Assembly: GCA_023411715.1 (NCBI GenBank)
Contig: JAEYOM010000075.1
Location: forward strand, 1 to 23,680
Direction of reading: 5' to 3'
Source: Bacillota bacterium
Lineage (GTDB): Bacteria > Bacillota > Clostridia > Acetivibrionales > DTU013
DNA length: 23,680 nt
Made by a program: the position numbers and the translations under genes. The notes below the pieces were generated by a model. That model did not search any database, had not been told where the DNA came from, and was given only the letters and a program-made list of their open reading frames with translations. Shown one piece after another: positions 1 to 6,922 of this stretch; within the stretch, counting starts at the first letter, position 1, and each line of letters opens with the position of its first letter.

Positions 1-706
1 ATTTATCAATTTTATAGCCGACCCCCCACACTGTCTTGATATATTTAGGGTGCTCTGCGTTATCATGCATTTTTTCTCTTAAATGCCTTATATGAACCAT
101 TACCGTATTATTGCTGTTGCTGAAATACTTTTCGCCCCACACCCTGCCGAAGAGTTCTTCGGAGCTGACCACACGCCCCCTGTTGGAACACAGCTCCCAA
201 AGGATCGAAAACTCGGTGGGTGTAAGAGAAAGCTGCCTTTCGTTCAAAGTACATTCATGCGTATTCTTGTCCAGAGTCAGGCCTGAAAACTCGATCAAAT
301 TTTCCTCGCGTTCAGACTGCACAGACTCTGCGGAATTGTATCTCGTAAATCTCCGCAGCTGGGCTTTGACCCGGGCGACAAGCTCCAGCGGCCGGAAGGG
401 CTTTGTCATGTAGTCGTCTGCGCCGAGCGTCAATCCAGTTATTTTGTCGACTTCCTCCTCTTTGGCTGTCAGCATGATGACCGGGAAATTATTTTTTTCA
501 CGGATCTTCCGGCAGAGAGAGAAGCCGTCGATATCGGGCAGCATTACGTCAAGCACCGCAAGCTTAAGTTGTTCCGACTCGATGCACTTCAAGGCGTCTC
601 TCCCGTTATAGCATTTATACACCGTGAAGCCTTCATTTTTAAGGTAAACCTCGACCAGATCCGCTATGGCCTGTTCATCGTCAACCACCAAAACACCGGC
701 ATCCAT
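1..706 (-). CDS. VanR-like OmpR-family response regulator (3' end cut by window edge)
   Basis: Reading the minus strand from the ATG at 706 gives 235 codons, open to the left edge; only the last residues and the stop are missing. Residues 1-115 are a receiver domain: acidic pair in LVVDDEQ (residues 6-12), predicted phosphoacceptor Asp53 in VLDVMLP, Lys102 in TKPF. Residues about 130-235 are an OmpR/PhoB winged-helix domain (LTPTEFSIL, VVSSEELFGRVWGE, NNTVMVHIRHLREKM, KTVWGVGYKI). From memory of the family, these stretches closely resemble VanR, which switches on D-Ala-D-Lac vancomycin-resistance operons. A purine-rich ribosome site (GGAAGG, then GGGA) precedes the ATG. The partner kinase would be expected just beyond the left edge. 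The receiver/winged-helix call is firm. Whether it controls resistance genes or is a housekeeping homologue cannot be told here. Confidence 0.9.
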   Translation of the reverse strand, partial: MDAGVLVVDDEQAIADLVEVYLKNEGFTVYKCYNGRDALKCIESEQLKLAVLDVMLPDIDGFSLCRKIREKNNFPVIMLTAKEEEVDKITGLTLGADDYMTKPFRPLELVARVKAQLRRFTRYNSAESVQSEREENLIEFSGLTLDKNTHECTLNERQLSLTPTEFSILWELCSNRGRVVSSEELFGRVWGEKYFSNSNNTVMVHIRHLREKMHDNAEHPKYIKTVWGVGYKIDK

Positions 707-753
707 AATTCCCGATCACCTTCCTTCCGCCTGATAGATTGTATGTCAATTAC

Positions 754-765
754 TATAGTACTATA
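754..765. promoter_or_regulatory. Short perfect palindrome upstream of the response regulator
   Basis: A 12-bp perfect palindrome, TATAGTACTATA, lies about 50 bp upstream of the response regulator start, in the 128-bp gap before the methyltransferase. On the minus strand it contains a TATAGT -10-like hexamer. It could be a regulator site or just an AT-rich promoter core. Evidence is weak. Confidence 0.25.
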
Positions 766-817
766 AAGCGAAAATAAACTTAATAAAATTTTTCTTATGA
801 AAACCTTAAGAATTAAT

Positions 818-871
818 TATGGAAGTACTTTCTATTATGGAAGTACTTGCAATTGCGGAAGCACCTTCGCC
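818..871. repeat. Three imperfect 18-bp tandem repeats over the 3' end of the methyltransferase gene
   Basis: GGAAGTACTT at 821 and again at 839, then the diverged GGAAGCACCT at 857, recur every 18 bp. The two outer units, 818-835 and 836-853, match at most positions. On the minus strand the units encode the VLP-x-x-x tail of the methyltransferase, and its stop codon (835-837) lies across the boundary between the two outer copies. The unit length is a multiple of three, so a change in copy number would alter the protein tail without shifting the frame. Confidence 0.6.
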
Positions 872-1770
872 CTTGCGATGTGGAAGTGCTCCAGCGCCGT
901 ATAACCGTCGGTGCGGCCGCTGAAATAAGCATTTTGCGTCGCGGCGGTATCCATATCCTCGACGAGCTCCAAACCCGCGCCGGTCAATAAAACCTTTAGT
1001 TCGCCCATATCAAAGCCCGATTTCATCGGTTCTCCAGCATTATTTACGATTTCGCGCGCCGCCTTTATACGTTTGGATGCTTTGGAGTCATCAAAAGCAT
1101 CCGCATCGAGGTAATCAAATACGACCATGCTTCCCGGTGCAGAAGCTCCGGCTATCCTGCTGAAAGTCGAAAGCACGTCTGCCTTTTCAAGGTAGTATGT
1201 TACGCCGAGCCAGTTGAAAACGCTCTTCTCATTTTTATCGAATCCCTCTTTCTCCAATGCGGCAGCAAGGTCGTCCCTTGAAATATCTATCGGTATAAAG
1301 CTGAGGTTTTCAGGCACCTTCCACCCGAGTTCACCTATCCTTGCCCGTTTGTATCCCTGGGTAACAAGCTGGTCAAGTTCAAAAACGCGCAGGCGTTCCA
1401 GCATATCCGGCTTACGGAAAGCAAAAGTGTCCATTCCGGCCCCGAGTATCACATATTGCGTGAAGCCTTCTCCGACCGCAGCCTTAAGATAATCCTCCGT
1501 GTACCTGGCACGCGCGAGCGATATCGGAGCGGACTGGGCTCTCATAACATGCGCAAGAGATTCCTGCTCGGGAAGCTGCCGCGCAGCCGCCTCGGGGTCG
1601 AAGAAGCTCAGTGAGCCTGCAAGACTATGGCCGATGAAGTCAAACGTCTCCTGCGTCATCATATCCTTGGCCAGAAAATCGTCAAATATTTTAGGTTCGT
1701 CGTATAGTGAGTGATATGCACGCCCAAAAGCTGTAACTATAGCAGTGATTGCACCTTTACTTAATTCCAT
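835..1770 (-). CDS. SAM-dependent methyltransferase, leucine carboxyl methyltransferase-like (COG3315)
   Basis: About 311 residues. It has the class I methyltransferase glycine motif YVILGAGMDTFAFR (about residues 108-121 from the upstream ATG), followed by the acidic end of strand 2 in VFELDQ, and later FNWLGVTYYL and MVVFDYLDAD. This pattern belongs to the LCM/TIGR00027 group of putative O-methyltransferases, common near secondary-metabolite genes but of mostly unknown substrate. I prefer the ATG at 1770 over the one at 1776, because the ribosome site GGAGG sits 7 bases before the former and almost touches the latter. The C-terminal residues VLPQLQVLP come from an 18-bp tandem repeat. It is transcribed toward the VanR-like regulator with a 128-bp gap; an operon link is not shown. 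Family call is confident; substrate unknown. Confidence 0.85.
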   Translation of the reverse strand: MELSKGAITAIVTAFGRAYHSLYDEPKIFDDFLAKDMMTQETFDFIGHSLAGSLSFFDPEAAARQLPEQESLAHVMRAQSAPISLARARYTEDYLKAAVGEGFTQYVILGAGMDTFAFRKPDMLERLRVFELDQLVTQGYKRARIGELGWKVPENLSFIPIDISRDDLAAALEKEGFDKNEKSVFNWLGVTYYLEKADVLSTFSRIAGASAPGSMVVFDYLDADAFDDSKASKRIKAAREIVNNAGEPMKSGFDMGELKVLLTGAGLELVEDMDTAATQNAYFSGRTDGYTALEHFHIARAKVLPQLQVLP

Positions 1771-1922
1771 AGACATTCCTCCGTTTTATAATTATGCCGT
1801 TTTCGGCCATGCAGCATACAAGCTGAGCCGCAAACGGTAAGAGATATTTTACATTCAACGGCAGATATCTTCCATTGCCGGGTTTTACAATCATTTGCCG
1901 GCACTTTGGGCAACTATGTCAA

Positions 1923-1951
1923 TTGCTTTTAATGTAAAAATGTGGTATAGT
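1923..1951 (+). promoter_or_regulatory. Promoter-like sequence upstream of tRNA-Pro (distal)
   Basis: TTGCTT (1923-1928) and TATAGT (1946-1951), separated by 17 bp, fit a vegetative sigma-A promoter. The tRNA starts about 195 bp downstream. It may drive the tRNA with a long leader or an unrecognised short RNA. Confidence 0.4.
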
Positions 1952-2089
1952 AGCATTACAGACATTAAAAGTAAAGGCTTTTTTCGATAAAGCCAATCCA
2001 AAATCCCGACCAGTTAAAGCAAGGTCGTAGACTATAGTAAATTCAATAAACTTTATCTTCTGTAGATTTAGTAAACTTAAATTTCCCTG

Positions 2090-2118
2090 TTGCGTAAACA
2101 GAACAATGGTGTTAAAAT
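2090..2118 (+). promoter_or_regulatory. Candidate proximal promoter of tRNA-Pro
   Basis: TTGCGT (2090-2095) and TAAAAT (2113-2118) are 17 bp apart, placing a start about 20 bp before the mature tRNA, a usual distance for a single tRNA gene. The match to consensus is moderate. Confidence 0.4.
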
Positions 2119-2145
2119 AAAAAAGCGGTTTTTCCAAAGACATAT

Positions 2146-2221
2146 CGGGGTGTAGCGCAGATGGTAGCGCGCTTGGTTCGGGACCAAGAGGCCGCTGGTT
2201 CAAATCCAGTCACTCCGACCA
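2146..2221 (+). tRNA. tRNA-Pro, anticodon CGG
   Basis: All 76 positions fit a cloverleaf. The acceptor stem is CGGGGTG/CACTCCG with one G-U pair, and the D stem is GCGC/GCGC. The anticodon stem CTTGG/CCAAG encloses the loop TTCGGGA, with CGG at 2179-2181. There is a 5-base variable loop and a T arm with loop TTCAAAT. The CCA end is encoded (2219-2221). It decodes proline CCG codons. Confidence 0.97.
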
Positions 2222-2230
2222 CATAAAAGA

Positions 2231-2264
2231 AGCGGGTTTCAGAAAATGAAAGCCGCTATTTTTA
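2231..2264 (+). terminator. Terminator-like hairpin after tRNA-Pro
   Basis: AGCGGGTTTC (2231-2240) pairs with GAAAGCCGCT (just upstream of 2258) with one internal mismatch. A short T-rich stretch follows. It is well placed to end the tRNA transcript 10 bases after the CCA. Confidence 0.6.
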
Positions 2265-2276
2265 TGCGGAAAAAAT

Positions 2277-2312
2277 GCCCGTTTACTGCAATATTACTGC
2301 AACGGGCTTTTT
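2277..2312 (+). terminator. Second terminator hairpin after tRNA-Pro
   Basis: GCCCGTT (2277-2283) pairs perfectly with AACGGGC (2301-2307) and is followed by TTTTT. The 17-base loop contains two copies of TACTGC. It may back up the first terminator. Confidence 0.6.
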
Positions 2313-2465
2313 AAACTATTGACACTATCAATCTTCTTTATCTGAGTACCTTCCAGTTAAATAGGGTCAAACAAACTTATCCTATTCCAGAATATGAAAA
2401 AAATCTACCAAATCGCTGAAAACAGACTACTGTTAATAACCCGATTCAAGGAGCAGAATAAATTC

Positions 2466-2498
2466 ATGAAATATTTGGAAAAGGAGAGGGTAGGATGA
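2466..2498 (+). CDS. Possible 10-codon leader ORF overlapping the GH3 start
   Basis: ATG at 2466 opens ten codons (MKYLEKERVG) ending in TGA at 2496-2498, which overlaps the GH3 ATG as ATGA. AAGGAG lies 12 bases before the ATG, longer than ideal. The GH3 ribosome site lies inside this frame, so translating it could couple to or modulate GH3. It may equally be chance; no conservation can be judged here. Confidence 0.2.
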   Translation: MKYLEKERVG

Positions 2499-4429
2499 GA
2501 AAGTTACGGAAAACCGGTTTAATTTTCCTGGCTTGTGTTTTAATATTGTCTCAGTCGGCGGCTTGTCAGAACGGAAACGTGACTGCTGAAGCTTCCCAAA
2601 CCCCTGTTGTTGCTAAGGTTACAGCAGCTGCGGAAGGCGAAACAGCGCAGTATAGTGCACAAAAGGGGCAAAATGACGGTGCTTCTATAGAGGATAGACT
2701 AAACTCTTTGGTAGAAAAAATGACGGTGAATGAAAAGGCAGGGCAAATGGTCCAGGGTGAAAGAAATAATGTTTCACCTACCGATGTAAAAAAATACTTT
2801 CTCGGGTCTGTCTTGAGCGGAGGGGGGTCACATCCCGGAGAGAATACCAGGGAAGACTGGATAGCTATGTGTAAGGAGTTTCAGGATGCGGCTATGTCAA
2901 CACGGCTTGGAATTCCGATAATATACGGCGTAGATGCGGTACATGGCCACAATACCGTATACGGGGCAGTTGTATTCCCGCATAATATCGGGCTTGGAGC
3001 AGCGGGAGACCCTGATCTGATGATAGAAATTGCAGGCGTAACATCACGCGAGATGCTTGCAACAGGCGTAAATTGGAACTTTGGCCCATGTATAGCAGTT
3101 GCCCGGGACGAAAGATGGGGCAGGACTTATGAAAGCTACAGCGAAAACCCGGAATTGGTGGGCAAGCTTTTAGTGCCGTATATCAAAACAATGCAGGATA
3201 AATACGGTATCGCAGCAACGGCAAAACACTATGCTGCTGATGGCGGTACGGGATGGGAAACAGGAAACTATACATATGCCATTGACCAGGGTGATGCTGA
3301 AATTTCCGAGGAAGAGCTGAGAAAGATTCATATTCCGGGATACGAAAAGGCTGTAAAAGCCGGCGTTAAGACTGTAATGGTCTCTTTCAGCAGCTGGAAC
3401 GGGCTCAAAAATCATGAAAACAAATACCTTATTCAGGATTTATTAAAAGGCGAGCTGGGTTTCAAAGGCTTTGTAATTTCAGATTATGAAGCGCTTCACC
3501 AGTTAAAAGAGGGAGATTTCCACAGTCAGGTGGTCGCATCGGTAAATGCCGGCGTGGATATGTTTATGGAAGCAAACCACTGGAAAGAAACTATAGATGA
3601 AATAAAAAAGGCGGTAAAAAAAGGTGAGATAAAAGAGCAGAGGATAAATGACGCAGTGAGGAGGATTTTAAGGGTTAAACTCGAGATGGGTCTGTTTGAA
3701 AATCCATTAGGTAATCAGGGCCTGGCTGCAAAAGAGCTGGGTTCTGCCGAGAGCAGAGAAATAGCAAAAAGAGCCGTGAGAGAATCTTTAGTGCTTTTAA
3801 AAAATAACAATAACATCCTTCCCTTGAAAAAAGGAGCCAGAATTTTTGTAACCGGTCCTGCGGCTGATAATGTGGGAGTACAATGCGGCGGCTGGACGAT
3901 AAGCTGGCAGGGCGGCATGGACCAGGGCGGAAATAAATGGACGGAAGGTTCCACAATTCTGGATGGTTTCAGGAAAATAGCGCAGGAAAACGGCGGCGAA
4001 ATTATCACAGATATAAAAGAAGCTAAGAATGCCGATTTTGCAGTAGTTGTGCTTGGGGAAAATCCATATGCGGAATATGAAGGGGATGACGGCGAGCTGG
4101 GGTTGTTCAATGGAATGGCGCTGTACGATAATGAAAGTGCTATGGAGGAAGCCGAATCCACCGGTTTGCCGGTAATAGCAGTACTGGTATCTGGAAGGCC
4201 CAGGATCGTTACGAATGAAATAAATAATTGGGACGCCTTTGTGGCGGCATGGCTTCCCGGATCTGAGGGTGACGCTGTTGCTGAGGTTCTTTACGGTAAA
4301 TATCCATTTACCGGCAAGCTTTCATTCACCTGGCCGGCAGATGTGAAACAGCTGCCTGTAAATGTTGATGACGGGAGCGATAAAAAGCCATTGTTTCCAT
4401 ACGGCTTCGGATTGAAAACACCTAACTGA
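2495..4429 (+). CDS. Glycoside hydrolase family 3 beta-glucosidase / exo-beta-glucanase lipoprotein
   Basis: A 644-residue secreted enzyme expected to release glucose from the non-reducing ends of beta-glucans or cello-oligosaccharides. The N-terminus is a lipoprotein signal peptide with Cys24 in SQSAAC, followed by a low-complexity linker to about residue 60. The GH3 barrel domain follows (WGRTYESYSENPEL, KHYAADGGT). The catalytic nucleophile is probably Asp330 in GFVISDYEAL. The second, alpha/beta sandwich domain begins near ESLVLLKNNNNILPL; Glu527 in GENPYAEYEGD is the likely acid/base by analogy with barley exo-glucanase ExoI. The end, FPYGFGLKT, is typical. The ribosome site AAGGAGAGG precedes the ATG. 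It is monocistronic: the next genes face the other way. It could serve cellulose or mixed-linkage glucan breakdown at the cell surface; the exact linkage cannot be read from sequence. Confidence 0.93.
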   Translation: MRKLRKTGLIFLACVLILSQSAACQNGNVTAEASQTPVVAKVTAAAEGETAQYSAQKGQNDGASIEDRLNSLVEKMTVNEKAGQMVQGERNNVSPTDVKKYFLGSVLSGGGSHPGENTREDWIAMCKEFQDAAMSTRLGIPIIYGVDAVHGHNTVYGAVVFPHNIGLGAAGDPDLMIEIAGVTSREMLATGVNWNFGPCIAVARDERWGRTYESYSENPELVGKLLVPYIKTMQDKYGIAATAKHYAADGGTGWETGNYTYAIDQGDAEISEEELRKIHIPGYEKAVKAGVKTVMVSFSSWNGLKNHENKYLIQDLLKGELGFKGFVISDYEALHQLKEGDFHSQVVASVNAGVDMFMEANHWKETIDEIKKAVKKGEIKEQRINDAVRRILRVKLEMGLFENPLGNQGLAAKELGSAESREIAKRAVRESLVLLKNNNNILPLKKGARIFVTGPAADNVGVQCGGWTISWQGGMDQGGNKWTEGSTILDGFRKIAQENGGEIITDIKEAKNADFAVVVLGENPYAEYEGDDGELGLFNGMALYDNESAMEEAESTGLPVIAVLVSGRPRIVTNEINNWDAFVAAWLPGSEGDAVAEVLYGKYPFTGKLSFTWPADVKQLPVNVDDGSDKKPLFPYGFGLKTPN

Positions 4430-4524
4430 AAAACTCACACCACTTATCTATACTCATATAAATCTGAATGAGCATTCTAATCTTGATATGAATGAAAGGG
4501 TATCTATTGTAACAGCCATAATAA

Positions 4525-4788
4525 TTATTTTTTACCACCTTCGATAGCTGTTAAACGCTGTACTGTTTCGGTTTTAAACTCTGTAAGCTTGAAAACTTGT
4601 TCCTCTATGGAATCAACTTTCTTTTCAAGTTTATCAAAACGGTTATTCATTTTTGCTTCCAAGCTATCTACTTTATCGCTAAGATTATTTTGTCCTTGCT
4701 GTAAGTCTTTTTGTCCTTGCTGTAAGTCTTTTTGTCCTTGCTTTAAGCCTTTTAACTCATTAAGAATTTGCTTTAATACTTCCTCCAT
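4525..4788 (-). CDS. Small coiled-coil protein with heptad repeats
   Basis: About 87 residues, highly charged and without signal peptide or membrane segment. Almost the whole chain is predicted coiled coil: LKQILNELKGLKQ, then repeats of GQKDLQQ (a 7-residue, 21-bp unit, near 4690-4745), then NNRFDKLEKKVDSIEEQVFKL. I prefer the ATG at 4788 to an in-frame GTG at 4797, because GAGGGTG lies about 8 bases before the ATG and overlaps the GTG. Similar short coiled-coil proteins occur widely in Firmicutes without known function; some resemble phage-associated small proteins, but nothing phage-like is nearby. It lies 61 bp downstream of the acetyltransferase on the same strand and may share its transcript. 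Coding status is likely; function unknown. Confidence 0.7.
   Translation of the reverse strand: MEEVLKQILNELKGLKQGQKDLQQGQKDLQQGQNNLSDKVDSLEAKMNNRFDKLEKKVDSIEEQVFKLTEFKTETVQRLTAIEGGKK
4688..4744. repeat. 21-bp tandem repeats coding for heptads
   Basis: The plus strand reads TTTTGTCCTTGCTGTAAGTC repeated at 21-bp spacing, about two and a half copies, the last with CTTTAAGCC. The unit equals one coiled-coil heptad (GQKDLQQ), so copy changes lengthen the helix without breaking frame. Confidence 0.8.
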
Positions 4789-4849
4789 GAAAATCACACC
4801 CTCAGGTTATATTTTAACATACCAAAAAGAAAATACATAGATAATATCT

Positions 4850-5275
4850 TTATACGGATTGCTCCATGAACCCTACGGTAAAGGGCAAGTGGTCAAATTT
4901 TTTCGTTCCGGTATGTACGAAGCCGTGAGCCCTATACCACTCTTTCAAGATGACATTTCCCTCGATAATCCCAATCGTGATTTTTTTCGCCTTGAACTCT
5001 GTCACAGTCTGCCGGGCAAAAGACAGAAGCGCCGCTCCATATCCCAAGTGCCGATATTGCGGCCCTACGGCCAGCTTCTCCAACTCATAGGCATCGGGAG
5101 ATATTCGTTCCAACTGCATAAACCCTGCCATGATTTGGCCACAGTACAGGCCGTACATAAGATTGCCTTTGCGCCAATCCGCTTCCAACCGTGACTTCTC
5201 GATAAAAGCCCCGTTGGTAGGACAGTTTTGGCGGGTCAAATGGAACTGTTTGGCGACTGTGGCAAAGCCATACAT
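4850..5275 (-). CDS. GNAT-family N-acetyltransferase, apparently short at the N-terminus
   Basis: A 141-residue GCN5-related acetyltransferase that would move an acetyl group from acetyl-CoA to an unknown amine. The LEKLAVGPQYRHLGYGAALL stretch (residues 65-84) contains the acetyl-CoA pyrophosphate loop (Q-x-x-x-G-x-G type). ITIGIIEGN and LKEWYRAHGFVHTGTKKF are the typical later strands. The protein starts abruptly at MYGFATVAKQF. Relatives, as I remember them, have about 15-25 more residues forming the first strand and helix. No good ribosome site precedes the ATG at 5275. The frame stays open upstream, but its translation does not look like the missing part. It may be a truncated gene or use an unusual upstream start. 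Domain call is good; intactness uncertain. Confidence 0.75.
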   Translation of the reverse strand: MYGFATVAKQFHLTRQNCPTNGAFIEKSRLEADWRKGNLMYGLYCGQIMAGFMQLERISPDAYELEKLAVGPQYRHLGYGAALLSFARQTVTEFKAKKITIGIIEGNVILKEWYRAHGFVHTGTKKFDHLPFTVGFMEQSV

Positions 5276-5378
5276 TATGATAGGAAAAATATATTTAGTA
5301 ATATATACGCGGCAATGAACGTTATTTTTTGTCGGAGATAGGACAAAATAAACTCAAAATAACGAAAGCAGGATAAAA

Positions 5379-6917
5379 ATGTTAAGAAAAAACCAGTATA
5401 GGAAAGTCATCAGAAAAGAACCTGAAAAAGCTGATATAGAGCAGCATTTAAAAAAGTCTTTAGATGATAATATAACGGCATTCAAAGCTGTTTTTCAGAA
5501 TGATGATAGTGTTATTTTCAGGAATTTTGAAAATAAAAACAGCAGCTTTCGCGCATGTCTGGTATATATCGACGGAATGGCGAATCCGGATATCACCAAT
5601 AAAAACATAATTCAGCCTATTATGAATTCAGACCTGGAGCCGGAAGATGATACCGATGTACTCGATATGCTGAAAAACAAGGTTATCAGCACCAATAATA
5701 TAGAAAAAACCGGAAGTGTCGATGAGCTTTTGCTTGCCCTGTTCAACGGTCATGCAGTACTTTTGGTTGAAAACATTGACAAGGCATTGCAGATAGATTG
5801 TAAAGGCTGGCAAACGAGAGCAATAGAAGAGCCGAACATGGAAAAGGTCCTGCGAGGCCCAAAGGAAGGTTTTACCGAGTCCATTATGGTGAATTTGTCA
5901 TTGATAAGGCGGAAGCTGAGAACTCCGGATCTGAAGTTCAAATTCAGGGAAATAGGCGCCAGATCAAAGACAAAGGTATGCCTTTGTTATATCGAAACCC
6001 TGATAAGCGATGAAATTCTTCTGGAGCTTGAAAAAAGGTTGGACAAGATAGATATTGACGGTGTTTTGAGTTCAAATTATATAGAGGAGCTAATAAGAGA
6101 CAGCCCTTTATCCCCGTTTAAGACGGTCGGAAACACGGAAAGGCCGGATGTCGTTGCCGCCAAACTATTGGAAGGCCGCATCGCCGTTTTGGTAGATGGT
6201 GCACCTTCTTCTCTGACTTTACCATATGTGTTTATGGAATATTTTCAGGCTGCTGAAGATTATTACGAAAATTACTGGTATTCATCGATCAACAGACTCA
6301 TAAGATGCCTGGGCGAGTTTTTAACTACAAGCATTCCGGCCATTTACGTCGCTTTGATAACCTATCATCAGGAGATGATACCGACACCGCTACTTTTGAG
6401 CATAATATCAGCAAGAAAAGGCGTTCCGTTCCCTACGATCGTCGAATCGCTTGTTCTTCTTCTTACATTCGAAATCATAAGGGAAGCAGGTATTCGTATG
6501 CCGTCGCCGATGGGGCAGTCGGTAAGCATAGTCGGGGCATTGATCCTGGGCCAGGCAGCTATAGAAGCAAGAATATTCAGCGCCCCGATGGTGATAATTG
6601 TTGCTGCTACCGGAATTACCGGACTTTTAAACATTAAACTAAAAGGAGCAAGCATTGTTGTAAGATTGAGTTTAACCTTACTTTCAGCATTCATGGGTTG
6701 GTACGGCTTTATTTTTGGTGTTACGGGAGTTCTTATTTATCTATTCAGCATGCGTTCCTTCGGAGTTCCCTATATGCTAGAATACGGCTCGATAAATCCT
6801 CTGGACCTTAAAGATACATTTATCCGGGCTCCATGGTGGTATATGAATATCAGGCCGAAGCAGATAGCCGCTAAAAATGTAATAAGGCAGAAAATCTCAA
6901 ATGTGAAAGTGAAATAG
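5379..6917 (+). CDS. Spore germination receptor A subunit (GerA/GerKA family)
   Basis: 512 residues, the usual size for this family. It forms the A subunit of a nutrient germinant receptor in the inner spore membrane. Residues 1 to about 290 are the soluble N-terminal domain (FRACLVYIDGMAN, VLLVENIDKAL). Residues about 300-490 hold about five membrane segments, with the family hallmarks TPLLLSIISARKGVPFP, EAGIRMPSPMGQSVSIVGAL and LGQAAIEA. The start has a modest ribosome site (GCAGGA) 5 bases before the ATG. The gene leads a four-gene set with tight spacing: the C subunit begins 5 bases after its stop. Expression would be expected in the forespore under sigma-G, but I could not find a convincing sigma-G promoter in the 100-bp upstream gap. 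The germinant cannot be predicted. Confidence 0.95.
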   Translation: MLRKNQYRKVIRKEPEKADIEQHLKKSLDDNITAFKAVFQNDDSVIFRNFENKNSSFRACLVYIDGMANPDITNKNIIQPIMNSDLEPEDDTDVLDMLKNKVISTNNIEKTGSVDELLLALFNGHAVLLVENIDKALQIDCKGWQTRAIEEPNMEKVLRGPKEGFTESIMVNLSLIRRKLRTPDLKFKFREIGARSKTKVCLCYIETLISDEILLELEKRLDKIDIDGVLSSNYIEELIRDSPLSPFKTVGNTERPDVVAAKLLEGRIAVLVDGAPSSLTLPYVFMEYFQAAEDYYENYWYSSINRLIRCLGEFLTTSIPAIYVALITYHQEMIPTPLLLSIISARKGVPFPTIVESLVLLLTFEIIREAGIRMPSPMGQSVSIVGALILGQAAIEARIFSAPMVIIVAATGITGLLNIKLKGASIVVRLSLTLLSAFMGWYGFIFGVTGVLIYLFSMRSFGVPYMLEYGSINPLDLKDTFIRAPWWYMNIRPKQIAAKNVIRQKISNVKVK

Positions 6918-6922
6918 AGCAT

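Larger units (their letters stand above)
1771..2145. other. Intergenic region before tRNA-Pro, without a convincing protein gene
   Basis: This 375-bp stretch holds the methyltransferase ribosome site at its left end, a small GC-rich inverted repeat (GCCG-TTTT-CGGC near 1798), and two promoter-like sequences facing right, listed separately. The one longer open frame here, on the minus strand, runs into the tRNA gene and has no ribosome site, so I did not call it. Confidence 0.5.

Noticed and set aside
1919..2203. 94-codon minus-strand open frame
   Set aside because: It runs antisense through most of the tRNA-Pro gene, has no ribosome site and no recognisable motif.
2222..2494. Possible integration site or mobile-element remnant next to the tRNA
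   Set aside because: tRNA 3' ends are common attachment sites, but no second copy of the tRNA end and no integrase is visible in the window; two terminators explain the structure.
4688..4744. CRISPR-like repeat array
   Set aside because: The 21-bp units are directly adjacent with no spacers, and they encode coiled-coil heptads.
5276..5378. Sigma-G promoter for the germination operon
   Set aside because: CAAAATA near 5344 resembles a forespore -10, but no suitable -35 sits at the right distance.
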